From Bacillus sp. REN3 (GTDB lineage: Bacteria; Bacillota; Bacilli; Bacillales; Cytobacillaceae): a stretch of DNA of 64,000 bases. Of this stretch, positions 8,017 to 16,870 are shown piece by piece. The notes under the pieces were generated by a model. That model did no database searches. It worked only from the letters and a program-made list of their open reading frames with translations, and was not told the DNA's origin. The DNA lies in the NCBI RefSeq assembly GCF_017912555.1, contig NZ_JAERSD010000006.1, forward strand, positions 62,001 through 126,000, given 5' to 3'. The position numbers and the translations under genes were made by a program. Positions within the stretch are counted from its first letter, which is position 1, and each line of letters begins with the position of its first letter.

Positions 8017-9300
8017 GTGATTGCTGCTGATAGAATCGTGCGGAACTATATCCTTGAAAATAGGATAAAAGGGACACGCCTGCTGCAGAAGCTGGTTCAG
8101 GAGGCTAGTACAAGGGGGAAGGAAAGCGGCGCACAGGCTGTCATCATCGAGAAATGCCGTGAACTTGGACTGCAGATGGATATTTGGGAGATTGGGGATG
8201 AGCAATTAAGGGATCATCCAGCCTTTTGCTCCGATCGGGCTGACTTCTCAGGGAACCCGAATGTGATTGGCATCCTCAAAGGGAGCGGAACCGGTAAATC
8301 GATGATTCTCAATGGGCACATCGATGTTGTGCCTGTGGGAAACTTGAATGACTGGGACCATGATCCATTCAGCGGTCATATTGAGAATGGAAGGCTGTAT
8401 GGAAGAGGTTCTACCGATATGAAGGGTGGAACAGCAGCGATGCTGATGGCTATCGAAGCTATAAAGAACTCAGGGATAACACTCAAAGGAGACATCATTT
8501 TTGAGAGTGTCATCGAAGAAGAGAGCGGTGGGGCAGGCACTCTTGCCTCGGTCCTTAGAGGTTATAAAGCAGATGGCGCCATCATCCCAGAACCGACGAA
8601 TTTAAAAATCTTTCCCAAACAACAAGGGTCCATGTGGTTCAGGATCTCAATCAAAGGAAAAGGCGCTCATGGAGGCACCAGGTATGAAGGAATCAACGCA
8701 ATTGAAAAAGCAATGCCAATCATTGATCGCCTTTTAAAGCTGGAAATGGACAGGAATAGTAAAATTTCCGATCCATTCTTCGATAAGGTTCCAATACCAA
8801 TTCCCATTAATATCGGAAAATTCCAGGGGGGGGATTGGCCATCTTCTGTACCCGATTTGGCCATCATTGAAGGAAGGATGGGGGTTGCTCCGGACGAAGA
8901 GATGGAAAGTGCCAAAGAAGAAATGGAAAAAGCGGTCATGGAAGCTAGCATCGCCGATCCGTGGTTAAGGGAAAATAAACCTTTGGTTGAATGGTTCGGA
9001 GCGAGATGGCTTCCAGGGAACCTAGATCCCGGACATGAGCTGGTAGATATTCTAACAGACAGTTTCATTGACATAAAGAATAGCCAGCCGCTGATTGAAG
9101 CTTCTCCATGGGCAACCGATGGAGGAATCCTGTCAAAAACAGGACAGGTGCCTGTGGTGGTGTTTGGTCCGGGCATAACCGAACGAGCCCACCAGGCGAA
9201 TGAATATATCAGGCTCGAGGATGTTTTTGACGCAGCCGAAATCATTGCGCTCACCCTTTTGAAATGGTGTGGGATAGAAAAAATGAAAGGGGATAAGTAA
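8017..9300 (+). CDS. yodQ: M20 family metallo-deacylase (YodQ, ArgE/DapE-like)
   Basis: A 427-residue zinc amidohydrolase of the M20/ArgE-DapE class. Metal ligands and catalytic residues are visible in NGHIDVVPVG, GRGSTDMKGG and ESVIEEESGGAG, and the dimerisation lid begins around GKGAHGG. In this cluster the likely reaction is removal of the N-acetyl group from 4-acetamidobutyrate to give GABA, which the next two genes could use. That is an inference from gene order; the family also deacylates ornithine and diaminopimelate derivatives. GTG 8017 lies 9 nt after AAAGGAG. The next gene starts directly after the TAA. Confidence 0.85.
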   Translation: MIAADRIVRNYILENRIKGTRLLQKLVQEASTRGKESGAQAVIIEKCRELGLQMDIWEIGDEQLRDHPAFCSDRADFSGNPNVIGILKGSGTGKSMILNGHIDVVPVGNLNDWDHDPFSGHIENGRLYGRGSTDMKGGTAAMLMAIEAIKNSGITLKGDIIFESVIEEESGGAGTLASVLRGYKADGAIIPEPTNLKIFPKQQGSMWFRISIKGKGAHGGTRYEGINAIEKAMPIIDRLLKLEMDRNSKISDPFFDKVPIPIPINIGKFQGGDWPSSVPDLAIIEGRMGVAPDEEMESAKEEMEKAVMEASIADPWLRENKPLVEWFGARWLPGNLDPGHELVDILTDSFIDIKNSQPLIEASPWATDGGILSKTGQVPVVVFGPGITERAHQANEYIRLEDVFDAAEIIALTLLKWCGIEKMKGDK

Positions 9301-10635
9301 ATGGGAGATATAAAGCTCACTACAGAAGTGCCAGGTCCAAAGGCAAGAATGTTACTTAAAAGAAAAGAAAATAATGTTCCCGTTGGACCGTTCAATACAA
9401 TCAAAACGTTCGCAGTCAAAGGCGAAGGAGCCTTGTTGACGGATGTGGATGGAAATACGTTCATTGACTTCGCCGGTGCGATCGGGACGCTGAACGTCGG
9501 CCATTGTCCCACTCCTGTAGTCAACGCGCTTCATGAGCAGATCGACCGCTATCTCCATCCATGCTTCCATGTCATGATGTATGAGCCGTATATCGAGCTG
9601 GCAGAAAAGCTGAATGGCATGACGCCTGGGAAACATCAAAAAAAAACATTCTTCCTGAACAGTGGAGCCGAAGCGGTAGAAAACGCGATCAAAATAGCCA
9701 GAAAGTATACTGGGAGAAAAGGGATCATTTCCTTTGAAAGAGGATTCCATGGACGGACATACATGGCAATGTCATTGACGAGTAAAGTCAAACCGTATAA
9801 ATACCAATTTGGACCGTTTGCACCTGAAACTTATAAATGGCCATATCCCGATTATTCTTTGGAAAGACGGGGTTCAAATCAGGAACTGGATGAATATCTT
9901 TTGAAAAAGTTTGAAACATTTTTCTTGAATGAAGTGCCTCCAGAAGAAATCGCAGCGATCATTATGGAACCTGTCCAGGGGGAAGGAGGGTTCATCATCC
10001 CTTCGGCAGACTTTGTTCAAGGGGTTAAAAAACTATCTGAGCAGCACGGGATCCTGTTCATTGCCGATGAAATCCAGACTGGATTCGGAAGGACAGGGAA
10101 AATGTTTGCTATGGAGCATTTCGGTGTGGTTCCGGACATGATGACCATGTCAAAATCGATTGCTGCCGGGCTGCCAATCAGCGCAGTGACGGGAAGGGCG
10201 GAAATCATGGACTCCGCATCCGCGGGAGAAATCGGCGGGACATATGGCGGAAGCCCTCTCGGTTGTGTAGCAGCCCTTGAAGTCGTTAAAATGATAGAAG
10301 AGCAGAAACTTCTTGAAAAAGCGGAAGCCTTCGGCAGTGCTTTTCAAGCAAGATTCTGTCCTTTGGCGAACCGTTTAAGTCAAATTGGCGATGTCCGCTC
10401 GCTTGGAGCCATGTGCGCCATTGAGTTCGTCCAGGCTGGAAATGAACGAATGCCAAACCCGCAAATTGTCAAGGAGATCCTTGCAAAAACACATCAGCGA
10501 GGCTTGATTTTGATGAGTGCTGGACTTTATGGGAATGTCATAAGGCTTTTGGCCCCACTTGTGATTACCGATGAACAGAGGGAGGAAGGCTTTGATGTCC
10601 TTGAAGCAGCCATCATTGAATCATGCTCTCAATAG
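9301..10635 (+). CDS. GABA-type class III aminotransferase (GabT-like)
   Basis: A 444-residue class III aminotransferase closest in motifs to 4-aminobutyrate aminotransferases: NSGAEAVENAIKIARKYTGR, FHGRTYMAMSLT, IIMEPVQGEGGFI, IADEIQTGFGRTG, and PLP Lys285 in MTMSKSIAAGLP. It would convert GABA plus 2-oxoglutarate to succinate semialdehyde. It begins on the base after the yodQ stop, with AAAGGGGATAAG as ribosome site, so it is in the same operon. I do not recall this gene in the B. subtilis cluster; its presence here supports a route ending in GABA. Other omega-amino acids remain possible substrates. Confidence 0.85.
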   Translation: MGDIKLTTEVPGPKARMLLKRKENNVPVGPFNTIKTFAVKGEGALLTDVDGNTFIDFAGAIGTLNVGHCPTPVVNALHEQIDRYLHPCFHVMMYEPYIELAEKLNGMTPGKHQKKTFFLNSGAEAVENAIKIARKYTGRKGIISFERGFHGRTYMAMSLTSKVKPYKYQFGPFAPETYKWPYPDYSLERRGSNQELDEYLLKKFETFFLNEVPPEEIAAIIMEPVQGEGGFIIPSADFVQGVKKLSEQHGILFIADEIQTGFGRTGKMFAMEHFGVVPDMMTMSKSIAAGLPISAVTGRAEIMDSASAGEIGGTYGGSPLGCVAALEVVKMIEEQKLLEKAEAFGSAFQARFCPLANRLSQIGDVRSLGAMCAIEFVQAGNERMPNPQIVKEILAKTHQRGLILMSAGLYGNVIRLLAPLVITDEQREEGFDVLEAAIIESCSQ

Positions 10636-10650
10636 GAGGTCATAGAATTG

Positions 10651-12072
10651 ATGAAACAACCATTATGGATCAATGGAAGGCAGATTGGAACACAACGTTA
10701 CCGGCCCCTTTATAATCCGTACACGTCAGAAAAAATCGCTGATGTTGCTGAGGCTGGAAAAGAGGATGTCCTGCTGGCCATCGATGCAGCTGCTGAAGCA
10801 GCAAAGAAAATGGCGGCAATGGAAGCATACAAGCGGGCTGACATCTTGCAGAAAGTAGCGAATTTAATCAAACAGGACCGTGAAGAGTGTGCCAGGACCA
10901 TTGCCAGGGAGTCGGCAAAACCGTTGAAGGCTGCTCGGGCGGAAGTTGATCGGACAATCGTGACGTATAGTTTCGCAGCCCAGGAAGCGAGGAGGATCCA
11001 CGGCGAAACGATTCCGCTTGACGCAGCGCCTGGAGGAGAAGGAAGAGTTGCTTATACTGTCAAAGAGCCACTCGGGGTGATTGCCGCGATCACACCATTT
11101 AATTTCCCAATGAATCTTGTCGCCCATAAAGTAGGGCCAGCGATTGCAGCCGGGAATTCCGTCGTCCTCAAACCAGCAAGCCAGACACCATTATCCGCTT
11201 ATAAAATCGCTGCTTATTTCCAGGAGGCGGGCCTCCCGGAAGGAGCACTGAATGTAGTGACTGGCGGCGGGAAAAGTGTTGGGGACGTATTGATACAAGA
11301 TCAAAGAGTCAAAAAAGTCACCTTCACCGGCAGCCCGGAGGTCGGCAAGTATCTTCGTGAAAATGCCGGACTTAAACGTGTGACACTTGAGCTTGGATCG
11401 AATTCAGCCCTCATCGTGGATGAGGATACAAACTTGGAGAAGGTGATGGCGAGAATTGTGAGCGGGGCTTTTTCGAACCAGGGACAGGTGTGTATTTCGA
11501 TCCAGCGCATCTTTGTCCACGAATCGATTGCCGATGAGTTTACCAGATTATTCATCGAAGAGGCAAAAAAACTCAAAGTCGGTGATCCGCTTGACGAGGA
11601 AACAGACGTGTCAGCGATGATCAGCGCCAATGATGTAAAACGAGCCAGGGAGTGGATCGGAGAAGCGGTCGGGAACGGAGCGCAGCTCGCATTTGGCGGC
11701 GAAACGAATGAACAAGTATTACATCCTACCGTTTTGCTGAATGCAAAGGCAAAGGACAAGATTTCGTGTGAAGAAGCATTTGCCCCGGTTGTCCACATCA
11801 ATACCTTCAGCGATTTTGATGAAGCGATTGACATGGTGAATGAATCGCAGTTTGGATTGCAGGCAGGGGTCTATACGAAGGATGTAAGCAAAGCTTTCAA
11901 GGCAGCCAAGTCGCTTCATGTTGGCGGTGTGATGATCAATGAAATCCCAACCTTCAGGCTGGACCACATGCCTTACGGCGGGGTGAAAATGAGCGGGATG
12001 GGACGAGAAGGAATCAAGTATGCAATCGAGGAAATGACTGAACTGAAGCTTGTTGCCTTCAAACTTGATTGA
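10651..12072 (+). CDS. NAD(P)-dependent aldehyde dehydrogenase (succinate-semialdehyde type, inferred)
   Basis: A 473-residue aldehyde dehydrogenase. Catalytic Cys281 sits in SNQGQVCISIQ and the general base Glu247 in TLELGSNSAL; the cofactor motif is FTGSPEVGKYL. Following a GABA-type transaminase, the likely role is oxidation of succinate semialdehyde to succinate. The sequence also resembles lactaldehyde and glyceraldehyde-3-phosphate (non-phosphorylating) dehydrogenase branches, so substrate is uncertain. AATAGGAGGT precedes both TTG 10648 and ATG 10651; I use the ATG. The gene lies 15 bp after the aminotransferase and 57 bp before ablB. Confidence 0.85.
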   Translation: MKQPLWINGRQIGTQRYRPLYNPYTSEKIADVAEAGKEDVLLAIDAAAEAAKKMAAMEAYKRADILQKVANLIKQDREECARTIARESAKPLKAARAEVDRTIVTYSFAAQEARRIHGETIPLDAAPGGEGRVAYTVKEPLGVIAAITPFNFPMNLVAHKVGPAIAAGNSVVLKPASQTPLSAYKIAAYFQEAGLPEGALNVVTGGGKSVGDVLIQDQRVKKVTFTGSPEVGKYLRENAGLKRVTLELGSNSALIVDEDTNLEKVMARIVSGAFSNQGQVCISIQRIFVHESIADEFTRLFIEEAKKLKVGDPLDEETDVSAMISANDVKRAREWIGEAVGNGAQLAFGGETNEQVLHPTVLLNAKAKDKISCEEAFAPVVHINTFSDFDEAIDMVNESQFGLQAGVYTKDVSKAFKAAKSLHVGGVMINEIPTFRLDHMPYGGVKMSGMGREGIKYAIEEMTELKLVAFKLD

Positions 12073-12077
12073 CCAAC

Positions 12078-12099
12078 AGCCTGGCCTGCTGGCCAGGCT
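12078..12099 (+). terminator. Hairpin between the aldehyde dehydrogenase and ablB genes
   Basis: Perfect 9-bp GC-rich stem AGCCTGGCC / GGCCAGGCT with a 4-nt loop, followed only by TTAACC. With so short a T run it may be a partial terminator or an mRNA processing or stability element inside the operon. Confidence 0.5.
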
Positions 12100-12129
12100 T
12101 TAACCATCAAAGAAATAGGAGGACCAGCC

Positions 12130-12996
12130 ATGCATCCAGGAAAGTCAGTGAGCATTGCGGAAGACAGGTTCCAGCTTACAATTTATATAGACAACCATAG
12201 TCGCCGTGTGCGTGTAGATGATTATTTGGGGAATTTAACAAAAGTAATGGAAAAAACAGAAGAAATCGCCAGCAGGGAGAACGCCGATAAAATCATTGTG
12301 AAGGCAAGGAAAGAACATTTTATATGGTTCCAGGAACATGGCTACCTTTTCGAGGCCAGCATAGATGGTTATTACCTCGGGACGGATTGCTGCTTTTTCT
12401 CTAAATTCCTGACTGATGAACGGAGAGCAAGTGAACACTGGATCGCAGAGGATGGAATCATCAATAGCGTATACCGCCTCCAAGAGCCTGTACAGACAAC
12501 CTCACTTCCGAAGTCATATGTAATTAAAGAGCTGGACCAAAGCGATGCTGTCCCGCTTGCGGAATTATATCGTGCTGTTTTCCAGGTATATCCAACTCCA
12601 TTGAACGATCCGGATTACATTACCAAGACAATGGAAGATGGGACAGTGTATTATGGGTTCCTCCATGAAGGGGCAATTGTCAGCGCAGCTTCTGCTGAAA
12701 TAAACTCATTTTATAAAAATGCAGAACTGACGGATTGTGCTACCTTGAAGGACCATAGAAAGCATGGGCTGATGAAAGTCCTTCTTGCGCGGTTGGAACA
12801 AGAGCTAGTAGAAAGGGGCATTTTTTGCGCCTATTCGATTGCAAGAGCCTTATCATTCGGCATGAATGCTGTCCTGTTCCAGCTGGGATACGGCTATCGG
12901 GGGAGATTACTGAAGAATGTCTATATTTTCGATAAAATCGAGAACATGAATGTGTGGGTGAAAGACTTGGCAATTCCGCCAAATTTTGGGCAATAA
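12130..12996 (+). CDS. ablB: Beta-lysine N6-acetyltransferase (AblB / YodP)
   Basis: A 288-residue protein with a C-terminal GNAT acetyltransferase domain (about residues 135-280; the acetyl-CoA region spans TLKDHRKHGLMKVLLARLEQ) and an AblB-specific N-terminal half. It transfers acetyl from acetyl-CoA to the 6-amino group of beta-lysine made by KamA. In archaea and some bacteria N6-acetyl-beta-lysine is a compatible solute; here the neighbours are catabolic, so it is probably an intermediate. ATG 12130 follows AATAGGAGGACC. Confidence 0.88.
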   Translation: MHPGKSVSIAEDRFQLTIYIDNHSRRVRVDDYLGNLTKVMEKTEEIASRENADKIIVKARKEHFIWFQEHGYLFEASIDGYYLGTDCCFFSKFLTDERRASEHWIAEDGIINSVYRLQEPVQTTSLPKSYVIKELDQSDAVPLAELYRAVFQVYPTPLNDPDYITKTMEDGTVYYGFLHEGAIVSAASAEINSFYKNAELTDCATLKDHRKHGLMKVLLARLEQELVERGIFCAYSIARALSFGMNAVLFQLGYGYRGRLLKNVYIFDKIENMNVWVKDLAIPPNFGQ

Positions 12997-13050
12997 AAAG
13001 ACAAATTTCCGGCACCTTGCCATATACTGATGATAGGGGAGGTGATGATC

Positions 13051-14445
13051 TTGAGTGCATTTTCCAATATGACAGAAGAAATACTGAGTGCCATTTTAAG
13101 AGGCATTGATGAAGCAATCCATGTTGTGGATACAAATGGGATTACGATTTTTTATAACGAAGTGGCTGCCAGGCATGATGGTTTGGAAATACCGGAAGTC
13201 CTTGGGAAGCCGCTGTTAAGTGTTTTTCCTTCGCTGAACAGACAGTCAAGTACCCTCTTAAAGGTTATTGAAACCAAGAAACCTCTTTATAATGAGAATC
13301 AGTCTTTCGTGAATTTGCACGGGAAACAGATTGATACAGTCAATACTACATTGCCAATTTGGGTGGATGGGGAGTTGATAGGGGCTGTTGAGATCGCCAA
13401 AGATTATTCAAGGATAAAGGAATTATCGGAAAGGCTTGTAGAAGCACAGAAAAACTTCAAGCGCAAAAGCGGGAAAATGATCAAACAGCAGGCACTCTAC
13501 AGCTTTAAGGACATGCTGACAAAGAATCCTCAATTCAAAAGGGTAAAGAACGAAGCAGAGAAACTCGCCAAATCTGACTCTCCAATGCTCGTTTATGGGG
13601 AAAGCGGCACGGGAAAGGAATTGTTCGTTCAGTCGATTCATAATGCCTCCCACAGGGCAAATAAGCCCTTCATTGCTCAAAACTGTGCCGCCATACCGGA
13701 AAATTTGCTTGAGAGCATCCTTTTCGGAACATCAAAAGGCAGCTACACCGGAGCTGTGGACCGGCCAGGGCTTTTTGAGCTTGCGAATGGAGGAACCTTA
13801 TTCCTTGATGAACTGAATTCCATGCCAATCGATTTACAGGCCAAACTCCTCAGGGTGCTGGAGGACGGAGCAGTCAGGAGAGTAGGCAGCCCGAATGTCG
13901 TTTCAGTTGATGTAAGGATCATTTCCGCGATGAATGAATATCCTGCACAGGCGATGGAACAGAAACAGCTACGGACAGATTTATTTTACCGTTTGAATGT
14001 CCTTGCGTTCGAACTTATTCCATTAAGGCAAAGAAAAGAGGATATCCTTTATTTGGCCGGAGTATTTATCGATCAGTTCAATAAAAAACTTAAACAGGCG
14101 ATTTCAGGTATGGATGACAGAGTAAGGGGAACCTTCCTTCATCATAGCTGGCCAGGTAATATTAGAGAGCTAAAGCATACGATTGAATATATGATGAACG
14201 TCTGTGAAGGAACGACACTTTCCTGCCTGGACCTTCCTGTCATGATGAAGCAGTCCATTGAAAAGGCAAGCGGCCATCGGATGGAAGGGAAGTCGTTCTT
14301 CTTGAGGGAACAGCTTAACAGGTTCGAAAAAGGCCTGATCGAAGAAGCGATGGCCGTAACCGGGGGTAATATTCAGAAGGCGGCTTCCATGCTTGATATT
14401 CCAAGACAGACTTTGCAATACAAATTAAAGAAAATGCGAACGTAG
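13051..14445 (+). CDS. kamR: Sigma-54-dependent activator of lysine aminomutase genes (KamR-type)
   Basis: About 464 residues: an N-terminal PAS domain (about 15-120), a sigma-54-interacting AAA+ domain with Walker A GESGTGKE at 183-190, Walker B TLFLDEL, and a C-terminal Fis-type helix-turn-helix ([22 protein letters not shown]). The sigma-54 contact loop reads GSYTGA at 230-235 instead of GAFTGA. A -24/-12 promoter lies just beyond the gene in front of kamA. KamR of Bacillus thuringiensis has this role. TTG 13051 was chosen because GGAGG lies 8 nt before it; ATG 13030 and 13045 lie before or against the ribosome site. The PAS domain suggests it senses lysine or a related ligand, which is unproven. 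Confidence 0.87.
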   Translation: MSAFSNMTEEILSAILRGIDEAIHVVDTNGITIFYNEVAARHDGLEIPEVLGKPLLSVFPSLNRQSSTLLKVIETKKPLYNENQSFVNLHGKQIDTVNTTLPIWVDGELIGAVEIAKDYSRIKELSERLVEAQKNFKRKSGKMIKQQALYSFKDMLTKNPQFKRVKNEAEKLAKSDSPMLVYGESGTGKELFVQSIHNASHRANKPFIAQNCAAIPENLLESILFGTSKGSYTGAVDRPGLFELANGGTLFLDELNSMPIDLQAKLLRVLEDGAVRRVGSPNVVSVDVRIISAMNEYPAQAMEQKQLRTDLFYRLNVLAFELIPLRQRKEDILYLAGVFIDQFNKKLKQAISGMDDRVRGTFLHHSWPGNIRELKHTIEYMMNVCEGTTLSCLDLPVMMKQSIEKASGHRMEGKSFFLREQLNRFEKGLIEEAMAVTGGNIQKAASMLDIPRQTLQYKLKKMRT

Positions 14446-14478
14446 CCCGCCAGTTTTTCGGCAGGCTGTTTTTTTTCG
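14444..14478 (+). terminator. Terminator after kamR
   Basis: Stem AGCCCGCC / GGCAGGCT with one wobble pair, followed by GTTTTTTTTC. It separates kamR from the sigma-54 promoter of kamA. Confidence 0.8.
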
Positions 14479-14600
14479 GCCAAGAAATTGATATTTTTTG
14501 AATTTGGCAGAAAGATCATTGAAGACAAAAAGGGGATTTACACAGGGGTATGCCAGGATAATAAAAGGTTTTGTTAATTTATTCAGAATAATCAACCTTA

Positions 14601-14616
14601 TTGGCATGGAACTTGC
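14601..14616 (+). promoter_or_regulatory. Sigma-54 (-24/-12) promoter of kamA
   Basis: TTGGCATGGAACTTGC fits the sigma-54 consensus TGGCAC-N5-TTGC with exactly 10 bases between the GG and GC dinucleotides. The expected start of transcription is near 14628, 27 bp before the kamA ATG. It lies downstream of a sigma-54 activator gene, as expected. No clear activator inverted repeat could be picked out between 14480 and 14600. Confidence 0.88.
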
Positions 14617-14654
14617 ATCTATAATATGTGTAAATTGCTAAAGGGGGAAAAGGG

Positions 14655-16085
14655 ATGAAACAAAGTTTATATAAGCCAGCCAGGCACTGGAAAGATACTG
14701 AATTATGGAAAGGTGTGACGGAGGAACAGTGGAACGACTGGCTATGGCAGCTGACGAATACAATCAGGACGCTTGAAGACCTAAAAAAGGTCATAAACCT
14801 GACTCCTGAAGAAGAAGAAGGAGTTCGGATTTCTACCAAGACCATTCCATTGAATATCACACCCTATTACGCCTCGTTAATGAATCCAAATGATCCTCGC
14901 TGCCCGGTTCGCATGCAATCGGTACCAATTTCAAAAGAAATCCATAAGACAAAATATGACCTGGAAGATCCGCTGCATGAAGATGAAGACTCTCCTGTTC
15001 CCGGTTTAACGCACAGATATCCTGACAGGGTTCTCTTCCTTGTCACGAACCAATGCTCAATGTATTGCCGCTATTGCACAAGGAGAAGATTCTCCGGGCA
15101 GATTGGCATGGGTGTCGCAAAGAAACAGCTCGATGCTGCAATCGACTATATCCGTAGGACGCCTGAAATCCGTGATGTATTGATTTCAGGCGGAGATGGG
15201 CTGCTGATTAATGATAACATTCTGGAATATGTCCTTAAGAATCTCAGGGAAATCGACCATGTTGAAATCATTAGGATCGGAACGCGTGCGCCGGTAGTTT
15301 TTCCGCAAAGAATCACTGAAAAACTTTGTTCAATCCTCAAAAAGTATCATCCAATTTGGCTAAATACGCATTTCAATACATCGATAGAAATCACCGAAGA
15401 TTCGAAAAAAGCTTGTGAGATGCTTGCAGATGCAGGCGTCCCTGTTGGCAACCAATCTGTGATCCTTGCAGGGATCAATGACAGTGTCCCAATCATGAAG
15501 AAACTGATGCATGACCTCGTCAAGATCAGAGTCAGGCCGTACTATATTTATCAGTGTGATCTGTCAGAAGGAATTGGACATTTCCGGGCGCCGGTAACAA
15601 AGGGGCTTGAAATCATCGAGGGTTTGAGAGGGCATACTTCTGGCTATGCTGTCCCAACCTTTGTCGTTGATGCACCTGGCGGGGGCGGAAAAATATCCCT
15701 TCAGCCAAACTACCTTATTTCACAAAGCCCTGAAAAAGTGGTGCTTCGCAATTTTGAAGGGGTCATTACTTCTTATCCGGAGCCTGAAAGTTATGTCCCG
15801 GGTAGAGCGGAAGGATACTTTAAGCAAATATATCCTGAATATGAACAGAAGAAATCAAATACCGGTATTGCAGCGATCATGAATGACAGCGAATTCAACC
15901 TTATTCCTGAAGGTTTGCGAAGAATAGACCGCCGTGAGAAGTATGAGGAGGATCCAAACCACACATCCCTTAAGGATAAACGGGAAAAACGAGATGAATT
16001 GAAAGAAAAGAAGTTTTTGTCACAGCAGGAAAATGCATTTGATGCGCCGGAAGGCAATAAACCAATTCCTGCATCGAACGAATAA
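14655..16085 (+). CDS. kamA: L-lysine 2,3-aminomutase
   Basis: A 476-residue radical SAM, PLP-dependent enzyme that moves the alpha amino group of L-lysine to C3, giving beta-lysine. The [4Fe-4S] motif CxxxCxxC is Cys134, Cys138 and Cys141 (CSMYCRYC), followed by the SAM glycine motif ISGGDGLLI. The region VPTFVVDAPGGGGKI is characteristic of the family. The C-terminal tail of about 50 charged residues is longer than in clostridial enzymes but seen in bacilli. ATG 14655 follows AAAGGGGGAAAAGGG. Driven by the sigma-54 promoter and followed 11 bp later by yokU, so likely a two-gene unit. Confidence 0.95.
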   Translation: MKQSLYKPARHWKDTELWKGVTEEQWNDWLWQLTNTIRTLEDLKKVINLTPEEEEGVRISTKTIPLNITPYYASLMNPNDPRCPVRMQSVPISKEIHKTKYDLEDPLHEDEDSPVPGLTHRYPDRVLFLVTNQCSMYCRYCTRRRFSGQIGMGVAKKQLDAAIDYIRRTPEIRDVLISGGDGLLINDNILEYVLKNLREIDHVEIIRIGTRAPVVFPQRITEKLCSILKKYHPIWLNTHFNTSIEITEDSKKACEMLADAGVPVGNQSVILAGINDSVPIMKKLMHDLVKIRVRPYYIYQCDLSEGIGHFRAPVTKGLEIIEGLRGHTSGYAVPTFVVDAPGGGGKISLQPNYLISQSPEKVVLRNFEGVITSYPEPESYVPGRAEGYFKQIYPEYEQKKSNTGIAAIMNDSEFNLIPEGLRRIDRREKYEEDPNHTSLKDKREKRDELKEKKFLSQQENAFDAPEGNKPIPASNE

Positions 16086-16096
16086 GGAGGGGGCAT

Positions 16097-16378
16097 ATGG
16101 GAATTTGTGAATGGTGCGGAAGTGAAAAAACGGATACGATTATGGATACCGTATATTGGGAATTGCCCGATGGAACGAAGGCAATCCAGATTGAAGGTGC
16201 TCCAACAGTCGAATGCTTTGGGTGCGGAATGAAATACCAAACAGATGCTATTACAAAGGAAATAGAAGACCAGCTGTATTTAATCGACACGAAAGTCCTG
16301 GAGAAAGTTATAACTTTTTCGGAATTAATGGCACAGCCTCGCCTGTTGAAAAGGAATTACTTTGATTTCACCTCGTAA
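16097..16378 (+). CDS. yokU: YokU family zinc-finger protein
   Basis: A 93-residue protein with two zinc-ligand pairs: CEWC at residues 4-7 and CFGCG around residues 37-41, like the N-terminal zinc finger of MqsA antitoxins. YokU is found next to kamA in bacilli. No biochemical function is established; the link with kamA suggests a role with that enzyme or its control. It starts 11 bp after kamA with AATAAGGAGGGGG as ribosome site. Confidence 0.82.
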   Translation: MGICEWCGSEKTDTIMDTVYWELPDGTKAIQIEGAPTVECFGCGMKYQTDAITKEIEDQLYLIDTKVLEKVITFSELMAQPRLLKRNYFDFTS

Positions 16379-16529
16379 TCGGTAATTACTTCGATTTTTT
16401 CATATAATAATTGTGATAATTATAACTTTCGAAAAGTAGTCGTTCACAAAATGTTCATCATCCCCTCATTCCACCATTTTCTGAATCAGTATAATAAACG
16501 TGTGGGAGTATAGAAAAGGGGAGAACAAG

Positions 16530-16721
16530 ATGTACATCGCATTATCGCTCATGCTTGTGGCTGCCATGTCTGTCCTGTTCATGTGCGGATATTATTTCAG
16601 ACTTGTAAGGGAAAAATATGGATGGAGCTGGCTGCACGCGGTGCCAGTTACAGTGGCGATCCTTATGTTCAACATCATTTGGGCGCTGATGGAACTGGCG
16701 AAATCATCAAGGTGGCAATAA
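16530..16721 (+). CDS. Small two-helix membrane protein
   Basis: A 63-residue protein with two hydrophobic segments (about residues 3-22 and 35-57) separated by a short basic loop FRLVREKYGWSW. ATG 16530 follows AAAAGGGGAG; the frame opens slightly upstream, but that part lacks a ribosome site. A strong terminator follows. I do not recognise the family; no function assigned. Confidence 0.6.
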   Translation: MYIALSLMLVAAMSVLFMCGYYFRLVREKYGWSWLHAVPVTVAILMFNIIWALMELAKSSRWQ

Positions 16722-16726
16722 CTTGA

Positions 16727-16760
16727 AAAGGACATCTCCAAATCGGCAGATGTCCTTTTT
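16727..16760 (+). terminator. Terminator after the small membrane protein gene
   Basis: Stem AAAAGGACATCT / AGATGTCCTTTTT with a 10-nt loop. Confidence 0.85.
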
Positions 16761-16870
16761 CAGTTAGACCCAAACGCCTTCACCTTTCCGTTGGACTGTG
16801 AGGATGAAATCCGTTATAGTATTTGCAAAGCAACAATGCTATCTATTTTAACTATAGGCAGGCGGTCAAT

